From: Methanobacteriota archaeon
Lineage (GTDB): Archaea > Halobacteriota > Methanomicrobia > Methanomicrobiales > Methanoculleaceae
Reading direction: 5' to 3'
DNA length: 42,166 bases
NCBI GenBank assembly: GCA_030446015.1
Contig: JASUSO010000013.1
Coordinates: forward strand, 1 to 42,166
This document shows positions 1 to 8,238 of the stretch, piece after piece. Each line of letters opens with the position of its first letter. Within the stretch, counting starts at the first letter, position 1. The notes below the pieces were generated by a model. It did no database searches. It saw only the letters and a program-made list of their open reading frames with translations, and was not told where the DNA came from. The position numbers and the translations under genes are program-made.

Positions 1-766
1 GTTTCTTCGCGAGGGTCTCTTCGCGGGTTCCACGCCACATCCGGGCATACTCGTCGTTGATGTCGATCCGGCTCTTGTCGGGGCGGAGGAGTGCGATGGC
101 AAGCGGGTTCTGCTTGATCATCGTGTCGATGCGGTGCTGCATCCTCTGGATCTCCTCCTCCTCCTTCCGTTTCTCGGTGATGTCGTTGTAGACGATGAAG
201 ATGCTCTCGACCGCATTCTCGCTATCGAGCAGCGGGATGGCGTACTGTTCAAGAGCGTGGGTGCCCGAGGGCAGTTCGACGACGACCTCCGCATACGCGC
301 GCTTCTTCTCCAGGAGCACCTGCCGGAGGCCGGAACCCTTCAGCGCCGTTATCTTGAAGTCCCTCAGGTTCATGCCGAGAATCTGATCCATCGGGATCCC
401 GCTCATCTCGGCATAGGCGGTGTTTGCCATCGTCACCTTGAAGCCCGGATCGACGACCAGGATGGGCATCGGATTCTGCTGGATGATCGTATCGGCCTTC
501 CCGGCCTCGTCCAGCCGGCGCTTCAAGCGCTCCTTCTCCTCCTGCGTCTTCTCGATCAGCGCGTTGATCGAGGTGGCCAGCGGCCGGTAGCTCTCCGGAA
601 TGCCGGCAAGGTCGATCTGCACGGAGCCGTTGCCTTCGAGCGCCGCGTGGAGTGCGGCCTCGATCGCCCCAGGCAGTACCACTGGTCCCTGTTCCTGCGT
701 CTGTCCTGTCATACCCGGCACAATCGGGCCGGTAAATAGTGCTTTCCTTCCAGGTTTATCGATCAT
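1..766 (-). CDS. PAS-domain sensory protein, partial (C-terminus beyond window edge)
   Basis: The reading frame opens at an ATG at 766 and is still open at base 1, so at least 255 residues are present and the C-terminal part is missing. The first 30 residues look disordered. About residues 30-75 form a HAMP-like helical stretch (leucine-rich, ending in INALIEKTQEEKERLKRR, which looks coiled-coil). Residues about 90-205 read as a PAS domain (NPMPILVVD, then AMSGIP-like and NDITEKRKEEEEIQ at its end), and a second PAS domain starts with NPLAIALLRPDKSRIDIN. Tandem PAS domains behind a HAMP-like segment occur in archaeal histidine kinases and cytoplasmic chemoreceptors; the output domain is outside the window, so I cannot choose. 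A GGAGG motif lies 11 nt upstream. The ParA-type gene ends only 16 nt upstream, so the two are likely co-transcribed. Confidence 0.85.
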   Translation of the reverse strand, partial: MIDKPGRKALFTGPIVPGMTGQTQEQGPVVLPGAIEAALHAALEGNGSVQIDLAGIPESYRPLATSINALIEKTQEEKERLKRRLDEAGKADTIIQQNPMPILVVDPGFKVTMANTAYAEMSGIPMDQILGMNLRDFKITALKGSGLRQVLLEKKRAYAEVVVELPSGTHALEQYAIPLLDSENAVESIFIVYNDITEKRKEEEEIQRMQHRIDTMIKQNPLAIALLRPDKSRIDINDEYARMWRGTREETLAKK

Positions 767-782
767 CGATTACACATCCTCC

Positions 783-1652
783 TCATGATTTGTTGTCCCG
801 CTCGGCGAGCGCAGTTGCTATTGCCCGGTATTCCCTGCCGGCATCGCTCTCGGGCGCATAATGCGAGATCGGGAGCCCCTTTTGCTGCGTCTCGTAGATT
901 GCAGGAGAGTACGGGACCGTGAAGACCTGCTTGAATGCTTTTCGTACCTCGGACTCGAACGCCTTCAGCCGCTCTCTCTCCCTCTCCTCTTCTGCGGATG
1001 AGGCGGGTGAGAAGATCCGCTTCAGGAAGAGCGCAAGCCCGCCTGCTCCGGGCGCCGGGTCGCCCGACCCTTTCCAGCGGGTCAGGATGGCGATGTCCGC
1101 GGCGACGTCTTCTCCGAGCATCTCCCGGATGTCGCCAAAGACCGTAGAAAGGGCTTCCATTCCTTTCAGGGCGAACGTGCCGGAGTCGAGGGTGACGACG
1201 GTGTGGTCCGCCGCGACGAGGCCGTTGATGACGAACTGGCCCATGCTCGGGGGCGTATCGATCAGGATGAAATCGTAGGCGTCTTTCACCTGCGCGAGCG
1301 CCTCCTTGAGCAGCCCCGCCCTCTCCTCGATACCGTAGAGATAGGGTTCAACCCCCACAAGGTCCAGTGTTGCCGGGGCGAGATCGATCCCCGATGCCGT
1401 TGAGACGATAATATCGGCGATCCCGACGTCGGGAAAGCCCTCGAAGACGCTCATGAAGACGTCATACATGCTTAGTTCGAGAGTCTCGGGTTCGACCCCG
1501 AGACCCGTAGTGGCATTGGCCTGCGGGTCACAGTCTACGACCAGAACGCTCTTCCCGTCCTTCTGGAGGTACCCTGCAACGTTAAGGCACGATGTCGTCT
1601 TTCCAGTGCCCCCCTTGTGGTGGGCGAACGCTATAATCGTGATATCTAACAC
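783..1652 (-). CDS. ParA/MinD-type ATPase
   Basis: A 289-aa P-loop ATPase of the ParA family. The deviant Walker A motif is at residues 12-20 (HKGGTGKTT), a conserved aspartate stretch VVDCDPQANAT at 38-48, and the Walker B-like ILIDTPPS at 129-136. These are the standard ParA signatures. The family forms ATP-dependent dimers that bind DNA or other surfaces and position chromosomes, plasmids or protein arrays. A charged insert (residues about 213-235, rich in E and R) is unusual. No ParB gene is visible; the next gene is a PAS sensor protein 16 nt downstream, so a role in positioning a receptor array is an inference from context. The start is GTG at 1652. A TATA-like sequence lies 25-35 nt upstream and overlaps an inverted repeat. 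Confidence 0.9.
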   Translation of the reverse strand: MLDITIIAFAHHKGGTGKTTSCLNVAGYLQKDGKSVLVVDCDPQANATTGLGVEPETLELSMYDVFMSVFEGFPDVGIADIIVSTASGIDLAPATLDLVGVEPYLYGIEERAGLLKEALAQVKDAYDFILIDTPPSMGQFVINGLVAADHTVVTLDSGTFALKGMEALSTVFGDIREMLGEDVAADIAILTRWKGSGDPAPGAGGLALFLKRIFSPASSAEEERERERLKAFESEVRKAFKQVFTVPYSPAIYETQQKGLPISHYAPESDAGREYRAIATALAERDNKS

Positions 1653-1673
1653 CCCTACTACCCTTATTTGAAA

Positions 1674-1691
1674 TAGGTTATATTAAACCTA
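1674..1691. promoter_or_regulatory. Inverted repeat overlapping the parA promoter
   Basis: TAGGTT (1674-1679) and AACCTA (1686-1691) form perfect 6-bp arms around a 6-nt AT centre. The repeat coincides with the TATA-like TTTAATATAA on the minus strand, about 30 nt upstream of the GTG start of the ParA-type gene. A repressor site or autoregulatory operator is an inference from position and symmetry only. Confidence 0.4.
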
Positions 1692-1858
1692 CTCTTATTA
1701 TGCTATGTATATTCTGGGCGTCTCTTCTTTTTTGAAATATCCTTTCCTCTTGAATGATGAATAGGGGGGTTCTGTTACCGTTGTATCGATAGGGATCCGG
1801 GAGCAGCATGTGGTTCAATCGCTCCCGGAGGAGGCGGCACAAAACGGGAGAAGAAATA

Positions 1859-2539
1859 TCAGCAAGGGTTGTCGCCGTCAGAGGGGCGTACGGCGGGTCT
1901 TGCGTCGCCAGGCCCGGTTGCGGCCCGGAGCCGCTGTACGCGCTCGGCGATCGGCGGCCGGTAGTCGGGCCCGGAACAGAGAATACCGGAAATCACGCTG
2001 TTGCGGCGGGGGGACGATGTCCCTGCCGCCAGGCCAGAGAGGAGGTTCTGGAGGAGGGCGCCGGGGTCCCTGACCCGGTAGCAGCATCTCATCGCGTCGG
2101 CGGCGTACCGGTCGGCTATGAACTCCTCATCGCAGATGCGGCGGTAGTACGTCCGGTAAGCGAAGAAGGCGGTCAGGAGGAGGAGGACGACGAGGATCGG
2201 CTTTGCGGCCGGGAGGCCTTCCGCCGGCAGGGGTGAGTGCCCGAGGAAGATGAGGCAGAGGAGAACCGGGAGGGCCGGGAGGACCGAGAGGAGGGAGGAG
2301 CCCTTCCTTACGTGCCCCTCTTCGTGGAGCAGCACGAACCGGAGCGCATCGTCGCTCGCCCCCGAGAGAGTTCTCTCGTAGAACGAGTGCCGGTAGCGGA
2401 TGCAGTTGAGCCCCGGGCATCCCCGTATGGAGACGGTGAAGGGGCACCTCACCAGTCTCGTCCTGCGGTCAATCAACCCCTTCTTCTGGAGCTCCCGGAA
2501 TATCCGGTGCAGGCGGGAGTTGCGGTCGGCCCTAATCAT
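1859..2539 (-). CDS. M48-family membrane zinc metalloprotease
   Basis: A 226-aa protein. HEEGH at residues 72-76 is the HExxH zinc site, and E139 in DEEFIADRYAAD fits the third zinc ligand of the M48 (HtpX/Ste24/Oma1-like) class. Two hydrophobic segments (about 83-101 and 113-130) separate the two motifs, as in M48 proteins that keep the active site on the cytosolic face. Four cysteines at 32-46 region and 136 are notable, but I cannot assign a role. It is shorter than HtpX (about 290 aa). The C-terminal 45 residues are basic and proline-rich. A TATA-like element (TTTAATATAAC on the minus strand) sits about 28 nt upstream of the ATG, consistent with a leaderless transcript. Substrate unknown. 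Confidence 0.82.
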   Translation of the reverse strand: MIRADRNSRLHRIFRELQKKGLIDRRTRLVRCPFTVSIRGCPGLNCIRYRHSFYERTLSGASDDALRFVLLHEEGHVRKGSSLLSVLPALPVLLCLIFLGHSPLPAEGLPAAKPILVVLLLLTAFFAYRTYYRRICDEEFIADRYAADAMRCCYRVRDPGALLQNLLSGLAAGTSSPRRNSVISGILCSGPDYRPPIAERVQRLRAATGPGDARPAVRPSDGDNPC

Positions 2540-2912
2540 TACTGCATGATTATAATAATTGTGTTATATTAAATCTTGCTCAGGGACGGCTCGCCGTATT
2601 CCCGCGGATTTTCCGATTCTACCTCAACTATACCTTCTGATGCGGGTTCTCTCCGGCGATGCACCGCCCGGTCCGGAGCACTTCTCCCTCACCTGAGACC
2701 TACGGAGGGCGAATCCCGGGGATCTCAGATCGCATCCTCCTATGTCGAGCCCAGAATCCGGGACATCTGCAATCTCCGTTTTTTTCACAATATTTTAATA
2801 ATAGCAACCAAGATTCTGAATGAATAGAGTGGAGGTGAACCTGGAGGGCCGGAGGAGTCATACGGCCGTGCCTGCGTCGGTGCGGTCTATGGGCCGCCGG
2901 TTCTCCGAGCAG
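2540..2912. other. Intergenic region between divergent M48 protease and lipoprotein genes
   Basis: This 373-nt gap holds the minus-strand TATA-like element of the M48 gene near 2563-2573 and an AT-rich stretch at 2783-2820 (TTTTTTTCACAATATTTTAATAATAG) that could serve the downstream lipoprotein gene. An ATG at 2820 is in frame with the lipoprotein, but the 31 extra residues have no signal-peptide character. Nothing else is recognisable. Confidence 0.4.
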
Positions 2913-3272
2913 ATGTCCAGAAATACTACGATCCTTCTGATACTGGCCCTTGCCGCCCTCACCGGGGCTTCCGGATGCCTCTCCACGTCGTTTGGTGAGG
3001 TGACCTACAGCGGCGACGCCCTGCAGGTCCACGTGGAGAACGCCGGCGACCCCGTCAAGAACGCCGTGCTCCAGACGACGATCATGGAGGTGAGCGCGCT
3101 CGAACAGCACGAGGCCTTCTCCGAAGCGCGGTATATCGACCTTGATACGGGAGAGAACGAATACACGATCCGGGCAGACCTGCAGCCCGGCACATATAAG
3201 GTCTTTCTGACAGTCTTCGTCGGCAGCGAGCGGAGAGCATCCGTCATCCGCGACCTGGAGGTACCATCCTGA
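2913..3272 (+). CDS. Small secreted lipoprotein of unknown function
   Basis: I chose the ATG at 2913 because it places a typical signal peptide first: basic MSRN, a hydrophobic core, then the lipobox ASGC with the cysteine at residue 22. The frame is open back to an ATG at 2820, but that would add 31 polar residues before the signal. The mature part is about 98 aa and predicted to be beta-rich (FGEVTYSGDALQVHVENAGDP, then an alternating pattern through to the end). It resembles a single immunoglobulin-like or CARDB-like domain, although I do not recognise the family. Its TGA stop lies in the sequence CTGA, where the adenine deaminase frame may begin. The two genes are therefore probably translationally coupled, although a functional link is not obvious. 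Confidence 0.65.
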   Translation: MSRNTTILLILALAALTGASGCLSTSFGEVTYSGDALQVHVENAGDPVKNAVLQTTIMEVSALEQHEAFSEARYIDLDTGENEYTIRADLQPGTYKVFLTVFVGSERRASVIRDLEVPS

Positions 3273-4927
3273 CCCCGGCGGGACTTGCAGCGGCGCGGGG
3301 GCTCGAACCCGCGGACGCCGTCTTCTCCGGAGCAGAGGTTTTCAACCCGTTTGCATGTACCTGGGAGCGCACGGACTTCGCGGTGAAGGACGGCCGCGTC
3401 GTCGGCTTCGGCGAGTACCGGGGCGTGCGGGAGTACGACCTATCCGGCACCTACGTGGTGCCCGGGCTGATCGACGCTCACGTCCACATCGAGAGTTCGC
3501 TCCTTGCGCCGGCGGAGTATGCCCGGCTCGTCCTTTCGCACGGCACGACGACGGTGATCGCCGATCCCCACGAGATAGCGAACGTCTGCGGGGCGGCGGG
3601 GATCGAGTACGTGCTTACCGAAGGGGCACGGACGCCGCTCGATATCCTGGTCATGCTCCCGTCCTGTGTCCCGGCGACGCCCCTCGATGCTGGCGGCGCC
3701 GTGCTCACGGCGAGAGATCTTGCCCAATTCCAGGGACGGGAGGGGGTCATCGGGCTTGCTGAGGTGATGAACGTCCCCGGCGTCCTCTCCGGCGACGAGG
3801 ACCTCGGGGCGAAACTGGACCTCTTCGAGGTCGTCGACGGCCACGCGCCGTTCCTCTCGGGTAACGACCTGAACGCCTACATCTATGCCGGCGTCCAGAG
3901 CGACCACGAGTGCACGGCGCTCCCTGAGGCGCGGGAGAAACTCCTCCGGGGGATGTATATCATGATCCGGGAGGGTTCGACGGAGAAGAACCTCCGCGAC
4001 CTCCTCCCGCTCGTCGACGCCTGCACGGCTCCGCGGTGTTGTTTTGCCACCGACGACCGGCATGCCGACATGCTCGCCCGGGAGGGGCATATCGACGACT
4101 GCATCAAAAAAGCGGTCGCTTGCGGCCTCGACATCGAGCAGGCGATCCGTATGGCCACGCTCTCGGCCGCGGAGCGGTTCGGGCTCCACGACCGGGGCGC
4201 ACTTGCACCGGGACGGCTTGCCGACTTCTGTGTCGTCGACGACCCCGACCGTTTCCGCGTCCTGCAGACGTTCAAGCGCGGCGCCGAGGTCGTCGACGCC
4301 GGCTACCTGCCCCCTGCCTGCCCGGCATCTCCCATGCGTGTCCGCGTGCCGGAGCCGGACGATATCCGGATCACCGGGCGGGGGGAGGCGCGGGTGATCG
4401 GGATCGTGCCCGGCCAGATCACGACCCGGGGCCTACGCTGCTCCGTCGATGCCGCCAGGATCCCGGACATCGGCCGCGACATCCTCAAAGCGGTCGTCAC
4501 CGACCGCTACCGGGAGAGCGGCTCCGGGGTCGGGCTCGTGCACGGCTTTGGCCTGAAAGAGGGGGCGATCGCCGGTTCGGTCTCCCACGACTCCCACAAC
4601 ATCGTCGCGGTCGGGGTCGGCGACGCCGATATCCTCCGTGCCATCGCCGAGGTTGTCCGGCTCGGCGGCGGGCTTGCGGTCGTCTCCGGGAATGACGTGA
4701 CCGTGCTCCCGCTCGAGTGCGCCGGGCTGATGTCGGCCCTCCCCTACGACGAGGTCGTGCGGCGGCTTGCGGCCCTCGAGGAGCATGCCCGGCGGCTCGG
4801 TGCGATCGAAAACCCGTTCATGTACCTCTCGTTCCTCGCCCTGACGGTCATCCCCGAACTCCGGGTCACGGAACGCGGGGTCTTCGATGTCGGGTCGTTC
4901 TCGGACGTCACGCTCTTTTGCAGATGA
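3269..4927 (+). CDS. ade: Adenine deaminase (amidohydrolase)
   Basis: This amidohydrolase converts adenine to hypoxanthine and ammonia in purine salvage. Metal-binding HVHIESS and the conserved segments GTTTVIADPHEIANV, a DDRHADML loop and SVSHDSHN identify the COG1001 adenine deaminase family. The earliest canonical start is GTG at 3383, giving 514 aa. However, the frame is open upstream, and the 38 codons from 3269 encode a stretch (ADAVFSGAEVFNPF, then WERTDFAVKDGR) that matches the conserved N-terminal beta-strand region of the family. There is no ATG, GTG or TTG in frame between the upstream TAA at 3197 and 3383. I therefore give 3269, a CTG overlapping the lipoprotein stop, as the probable start (552 aa). 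If that is wrong, the protein lacks its first strands. Confidence 0.9.
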   Translation: MTPAGLAAARGLEPADAVFSGAEVFNPFACTWERTDFAVKDGRVVGFGEYRGVREYDLSGTYVVPGLIDAHVHIESSLLAPAEYARLVLSHGTTTVIADPHEIANVCGAAGIEYVLTEGARTPLDILVMLPSCVPATPLDAGGAVLTARDLAQFQGREGVIGLAEVMNVPGVLSGDEDLGAKLDLFEVVDGHAPFLSGNDLNAYIYAGVQSDHECTALPEAREKLLRGMYIMIREGSTEKNLRDLLPLVDACTAPRCCFATDDRHADMLAREGHIDDCIKKAVACGLDIEQAIRMATLSAAERFGLHDRGALAPGRLADFCVVDDPDRFRVLQTFKRGAEVVDAGYLPPACPASPMRVRVPEPDDIRITGRGEARVIGIVPGQITTRGLRCSVDAARIPDIGRDILKAVVTDRYRESGSGVGLVHGFGLKEGAIAGSVSHDSHNIVAVGVGDADILRAIAEVVRLGGGLAVVSGNDVTVLPLECAGLMSALPYDEVVRRLAALEEHARRLGAIENPFMYLSFLALTVIPELRVTERGVFDVGSFSDVTLFCR

Positions 4928-5017
4928 GGAGAGGAGAGCGCCCTGCGGCGCTCATCCCTCTATTGATCGCGTTCCGGGTGCCGGAATGAATAGAGTTCTC
5001 GGGGGGCTGGAGGTCAT

Positions 5018-6085
5018 TTATCGCCGTTCTTCGGCATCCTCTGCTGGAGAGTGAGCCGTCTCGCTCTCGGGTTCCAGGGGGTTCTCCGGGTTGAGGCTCC
5101 GGAGGGCGGGGCAGGCTCCGGCCTCCCCCCTCTTCACCTCCGGGCAGGTGCCTGTGGGCCGGGTCCTGATCAGGGATGCGATGATGGCCACCGCCAGGAT
5201 CAGGATGATGACGGCGAGCGAGATCTCCACCGGGACATGGTAGATGTCGGCGGTCAGCATCTTGACCCCGACGAAGCTGAGGATGGCGGCCAGACCGTAC
5301 TTCAGGTAGCAGAACGCGCCCATGATGTACGCCAGCGCGAAGTACATCGATCGCAGACCGAGGATGGCGAAGGCATTGGAACTGAAGACGATGAACGAGT
5401 TGGTGGTGATGCCGAGGATGGCAGGGATGGAGTCCACGGCGAAGACGATGTCGGTCGTCTCCATCGCCAGCAGGGCCACGAACATGGGGGTAGCCCAGGT
5501 CACCATCCTGCCGGTTGCATCGGGCTTCTTCACGAAGAAGTTGTCGCCTTCATAATCCTTTGTCACCGGCATGACCTTGCGGAACGCGCGGACCAGGATG
5601 TTCTTGTCGGGTTCGACCGCCGTCTCCTCCTTCTTGGTCACCATCCTGACGGCGGTGAATATCAGGAAGGCACCGAAGATGTAGAGCACCCAGGAGAACG
5701 TCTCCACCAGCGCTACGCCTGCTATGATGAACGCGAAACGGAAGACCAGGGCGCCTGCGATGCCGTAGAAGAGCACCTTGTGCTGGTCTTTTCGCGGCAC
5801 GCAGAATGCAGCAAAGACGAGGATGAAGACGAAGAGGTTGTCGACGGAGAGCATCAACTCCATGATGTAGCCGGTCGTGAACTCGAGCCCGGCCTGCGGC
5901 CCCATCCAGTGATACACACCGATATTGAAGAGCACGGCGGCGGCGATGAAGACCGCGACCTGCAGCATCGCCTCCCTCGGTTTTATGACGTGGGGCTTGC
6001 GGTTGAAGACGCCGAGGTCCAGTGCAAGGAGGGCCACGATGCTGATGAAGAAAACGATCCACGCTGCGTCTGTCACGTCTGTCAT
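5018..6085 (-). CDS. terC: TerC-family integral membrane protein
   Basis: A 355-aa multi-pass protein of the TerC/Alx family (about eight membrane segments). Hallmarks are the acidic membrane motifs ELMLSVDNLFVF and ETTDIVFAVDSIPAI, which are proposed to bind metal ions. The family is linked to tellurite resistance, manganese export and pH response in bacteria; its role in methanogens is not established. The N-terminus is taken at the second methionine (MTDVTDAAW), because the four residues before it at 6097 look like leader sequence. The C-terminal 50 residues are hydrophilic and acidic, with two cysteines, and look like a lineage-specific tail. It is convergent with adenine deaminase across a 90-nt gap. 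Confidence 0.92.
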   Translation of the reverse strand: MTDVTDAAWIVFFISIVALLALDLGVFNRKPHVIKPREAMLQVAVFIAAAVLFNIGVYHWMGPQAGLEFTTGYIMELMLSVDNLFVFILVFAAFCVPRKDQHKVLFYGIAGALVFRFAFIIAGVALVETFSWVLYIFGAFLIFTAVRMVTKKEETAVEPDKNILVRAFRKVMPVTKDYEGDNFFVKKPDATGRMVTWATPMFVALLAMETTDIVFAVDSIPAILGITTNSFIVFSSNAFAILGLRSMYFALAYIMGAFCYLKYGLAAILSFVGVKMLTADIYHVPVEISLAVIILILAVAIIASLIRTRPTGTCPEVKRGEAGACPALRSLNPENPLEPESETAHSPAEDAEERR

Positions 6086-6288
6086 ACGTCCCCTCAATCC
6101 GGTCTTTCGCTCTCACGGTGCTCATGAATGGGCCCGGCATCATCTCGAACATCCCGGGGCGCCCGGCAGGGCTGGGTGGAAGGAGAACAGATGATGGACT
6201 GTGCCGAACTTCCAGACACCCGACTATCCTTCTCGATCATTTCTTGCTCTACCGTCAAATGTCTTCTGCCGGCGGGCACCCGCACCCT

Positions 6289-7038
6289 TCAGGAGAACCC
6301 CATCACCGCCCCCGGTGCGAGGATCGCGATCAGGAGGAGGATGACCGGCTGGTGCAGGAAGTAGATGACGAGCGAGTGCCGGCCCAGGAACTCGAGCGGC
6401 CGGGAAAACGCCGGCTCCGCAACCGGGAGCGAGAATCCCCGTCTTCCGTCGGGGTAGTAGAGGCGGCCGACCGCCATCCCGACCAGGACGAGGCCGAACC
6501 AGGGGAGGAGCGGGACGTAATCGAGGCTCGTGAAGGATTCCGGCCGGATGCCGAGCCAGAGGAGCGGCCACGGGCCGGAGATGAGGCTTGCCGCGTAGCC
6601 CGCGATGAGGCAGGCGATGCTCGTGACGATGAGCTTCTCCGGGTCGAGCCGGACGAAGAGCGGCGCGAGCAGGATCGCAATCCCGATGAAGTGCAGGATG
6701 CCGAAGACGATGTAAACGTCGGGCAGGAAGATCCAGGTGACGGCGGTGATGACGAGGCCGTAGCCGAAGATGGTGAGGCCGCGCCGGACATACTTGAGCG
6801 TGAGGCCGCGCGCATCGAGCCTTCGTGCCGCCCGGGCGTAACTGATGGTGAAGGAGACCCCGACGAGGAAGATGAACGTCGATGCGGTCAGGTAGGCGAG
6901 CATCCGCAGGAACCCGCCGGAGACGTTGAGCGGCAGGACGCCGAAGAAGTTGAGGTCGAAGGCCGCGTGGAAGACGATCATCGTCACGACGGCGGCGCCC
7001 CGGGCGAGGTCGATCTCCCAGTAGCGCTCTCCCGGCAT
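6289..7038 (-). CDS. DUF1624 membrane protein (heparan-alpha-glucosaminide acetyltransferase-like)
   Basis: A 249-aa membrane protein with about seven hydrophobic segments. It opens with the family signature RYWEIDLARGAAVVTMIVFH, where the aspartate-arginine pair and following histidine are characteristic of DUF1624/COG3503, the prokaryotic relatives of heparan-alpha-glucosaminide N-acetyltransferase. A second histidine motif lies near the end (RHSLVIYFLHQPV). By family it may transfer acyl groups across the membrane to a sugar or polysaccharide; the substrate is unknown. The zinc-ribbon gene upstream ends 9 nt before its ATG, so the two probably share a transcript. The proximal position of the small zinc protein is probably coincidental operon packing rather than a shared pathway. 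Confidence 0.85.
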   Translation of the reverse strand: MPGERYWEIDLARGAAVVTMIVFHAAFDLNFFGVLPLNVSGGFLRMLAYLTASTFIFLVGVSFTISYARAARRLDARGLTLKYVRRGLTIFGYGLVITAVTWIFLPDVYIVFGILHFIGIAILLAPLFVRLDPEKLIVTSIACLIAGYAASLISGPWPLLWLGIRPESFTSLDYVPLLPWFGLVLVGMAVGRLYYPDGRRGFSLPVAEPAFSRPLEFLGRHSLVIYFLHQPVILLLIAILAPGAVMGFS

Positions 7039-7047
7039 GCTCCACCG

Positions 7048-7206
7048 TCAGAAGATCCTTCGCTGGACGGGGGCGCCGCAGGCGGGGCAGGTCTTCGTAT
7101 CGGCTATCTCCTGGCTCTGCTCCTCGGTGGGCTCGTTGTAGATCCGGGAGAAGCCGCACTGCCGGCTGCACTCGATCACGACGAACGGACTACAGATCCT
7201 GCCCAT
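7048..7206 (-). CDS. Small zinc-ribbon protein (52 aa)
   Basis: A short gene read from ATG at 7206 to TGA at 7048. The product has three cysteine-containing clusters: C5, C13xxxC17 and C40PAC43, with CPAC in a typical zinc-knuckle context (TCPACGAPVQRRIF). This matches small methanogen zinc-ribbon proteins of unknown function. A GGTGAG ribosome-binding motif lies 5 nt upstream of the ATG, which supports translation. It precedes the DUF1624 gene by 9 nt on the same strand. A role in nucleic-acid or protein binding is only inferred from the fold type. Confidence 0.72.
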   Translation of the reverse strand: MGRICSPFVVIECSRQCGFSRIYNEPTEEQSQEIADTKTCPACGAPVQRRIF

Positions 7207-7294
7207 CTTCTCTCACCCCGCTTTGCCGTACGCATATCATGGCTTGCCTACAATCTCATGGGATGGTTATCTGATAAGGGTTTACCTGTAGGCC

Positions 7295-7324
7295 GCCGGC
7301 AGGCACCATTATTCTCCTGCCGGC
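7295..7324. promoter_or_regulatory. Strong hairpin just upstream of the marker 8 gene
   Basis: GCCGGCAGG (7295-7303) and CCTGCCGGC (7316-7324) pair perfectly over 9 bp around a 12-nt AT-rich loop. The hairpin ends 13 nt before the ATG of the methanogenesis marker 8 gene, within or just upstream of its 5' leader. It could be a protein-binding site in DNA or an RNA structure; no ribosome-binding motif is visible between it and the start codon. Confidence 0.45.
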
Positions 7325-7337
7325 CCTACTCTCTTTC

Positions 7338-8195
7338 ATGAGCGATCGTGACGAGCATATCGTAGAGGCAGCCGGCAGATGCCGGGTCGTGATCCGGGAC
7401 GGCAAGGTGGTCGAGGTCGGGACGCCGCAGATAGAGGACTGCCCGCTTGCGCGGCGGTTTGCCATCCCGGTCAAGGAGATGACGATGGAGGAGATCCGAA
7501 AGAACATCGAGGGACGCATCCAGTCGTTCGGGATGTGCACGCCAGAGCGCGAGGTGCTTGCCGGGCCGGACTTCGTCATCTTCGGGGCGTCGGAGCTCTT
7601 GAGCAGCGCCGTCCGCCGGGGGGACCTCGACGCCGCGGTGATCGCCTCCGACGGGGCGGGGACGCTCGTTGCGACGAACCCAGCCCTCATCCAGGGTATC
7701 GGCGGCAGGATGTCCGGGCTTGTGAAGACGAGCCCCATCCCGGAGGTGATCGCGCGGATCGAGGAGAACGGAGGCGTCGTCCTCGATCCAGCGACCGCTG
7801 CGATCGACCAGGCCGCCGGCGTCGCCCTGGCGACGGAACTCGGCCACCGCCGGATAGCCGTGACCACCACCGTTGCCGCCGAGGCGGCGGCCATCCGGGA
7901 GCGGTTCCCTAACACCGTGATCGTCGCCGTCCACACGACCGGGATCTCGCGGGAGGACGCCGTGCTGATGGCCCGCTCGGCCGATCTCATCACCGCCTGC
8001 GCCTCGCGGTACATCCGGGAGGAGGCGGCGAAGACCGCGCTCCTCCAGGCGGGGACAGCAATCCCGGTCTTTGCCATGACGGCCGCGGGGAAAGCAATCA
8101 TCCTCGGCAAGGTCCAGGAGACCGACCAGCAGGTCATCGTCCACGGCGCGAGCCTCCCGGTGCCGGGATCGCAGTCGCCCTCGCCGCTCTGCTGA
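7338..8195 (+). CDS. mmp8: Methanogenesis marker protein 8
   Basis: A 285-aa protein that I recognise as methanogenesis marker 8 (DUF2099/TIGR03275), which is found essentially only in methanogens and relatives. Characteristic parts are a basic N-terminal segment, CPLARRFAIPVKEM, then GRIQSFGMCTPEREV near residue 60, and a glycine-rich middle (ASDGAGTLVATNPALIQGIGGRMSG). The biochemical role is not established to my knowledge; proposals place markers of this kind in assembly or activation of methyl-coenzyme M reductase. Conserved cysteines sit in CPLA, GMCTP and the late TACASRY motif. The gene is transcribed alone, with a strong hairpin directly upstream and a hairpin-repeat element downstream. 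Confidence 0.92.
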   Translation: MSDRDEHIVEAAGRCRVVIRDGKVVEVGTPQIEDCPLARRFAIPVKEMTMEEIRKNIEGRIQSFGMCTPEREVLAGPDFVIFGASELLSSAVRRGDLDAAVIASDGAGTLVATNPALIQGIGGRMSGLVKTSPIPEVIARIEENGGVVLDPATAAIDQAAGVALATELGHRRIAVTTTVAAEAAAIRERFPNTVIVAVHTTGISREDAVLMARSADLITACASRYIREEAAKTALLQAGTAIPVFAMTAAGKAIILGKVQETDQQVIVHGASLPVPGSQSPSPLC

Positions 8196-8238
8196 TATTT
8201 TCTCAGGCGAAGGCACTCAATGCTCTCCACCCGGACTT

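Noticed and set aside
3301..3335. A tRNA T-arm-like sequence (GGGCTCGAACCCGC)
   Set aside because: It lies in the adenine deaminase reading frame, and no acceptor or anticodon stem can be found around it.
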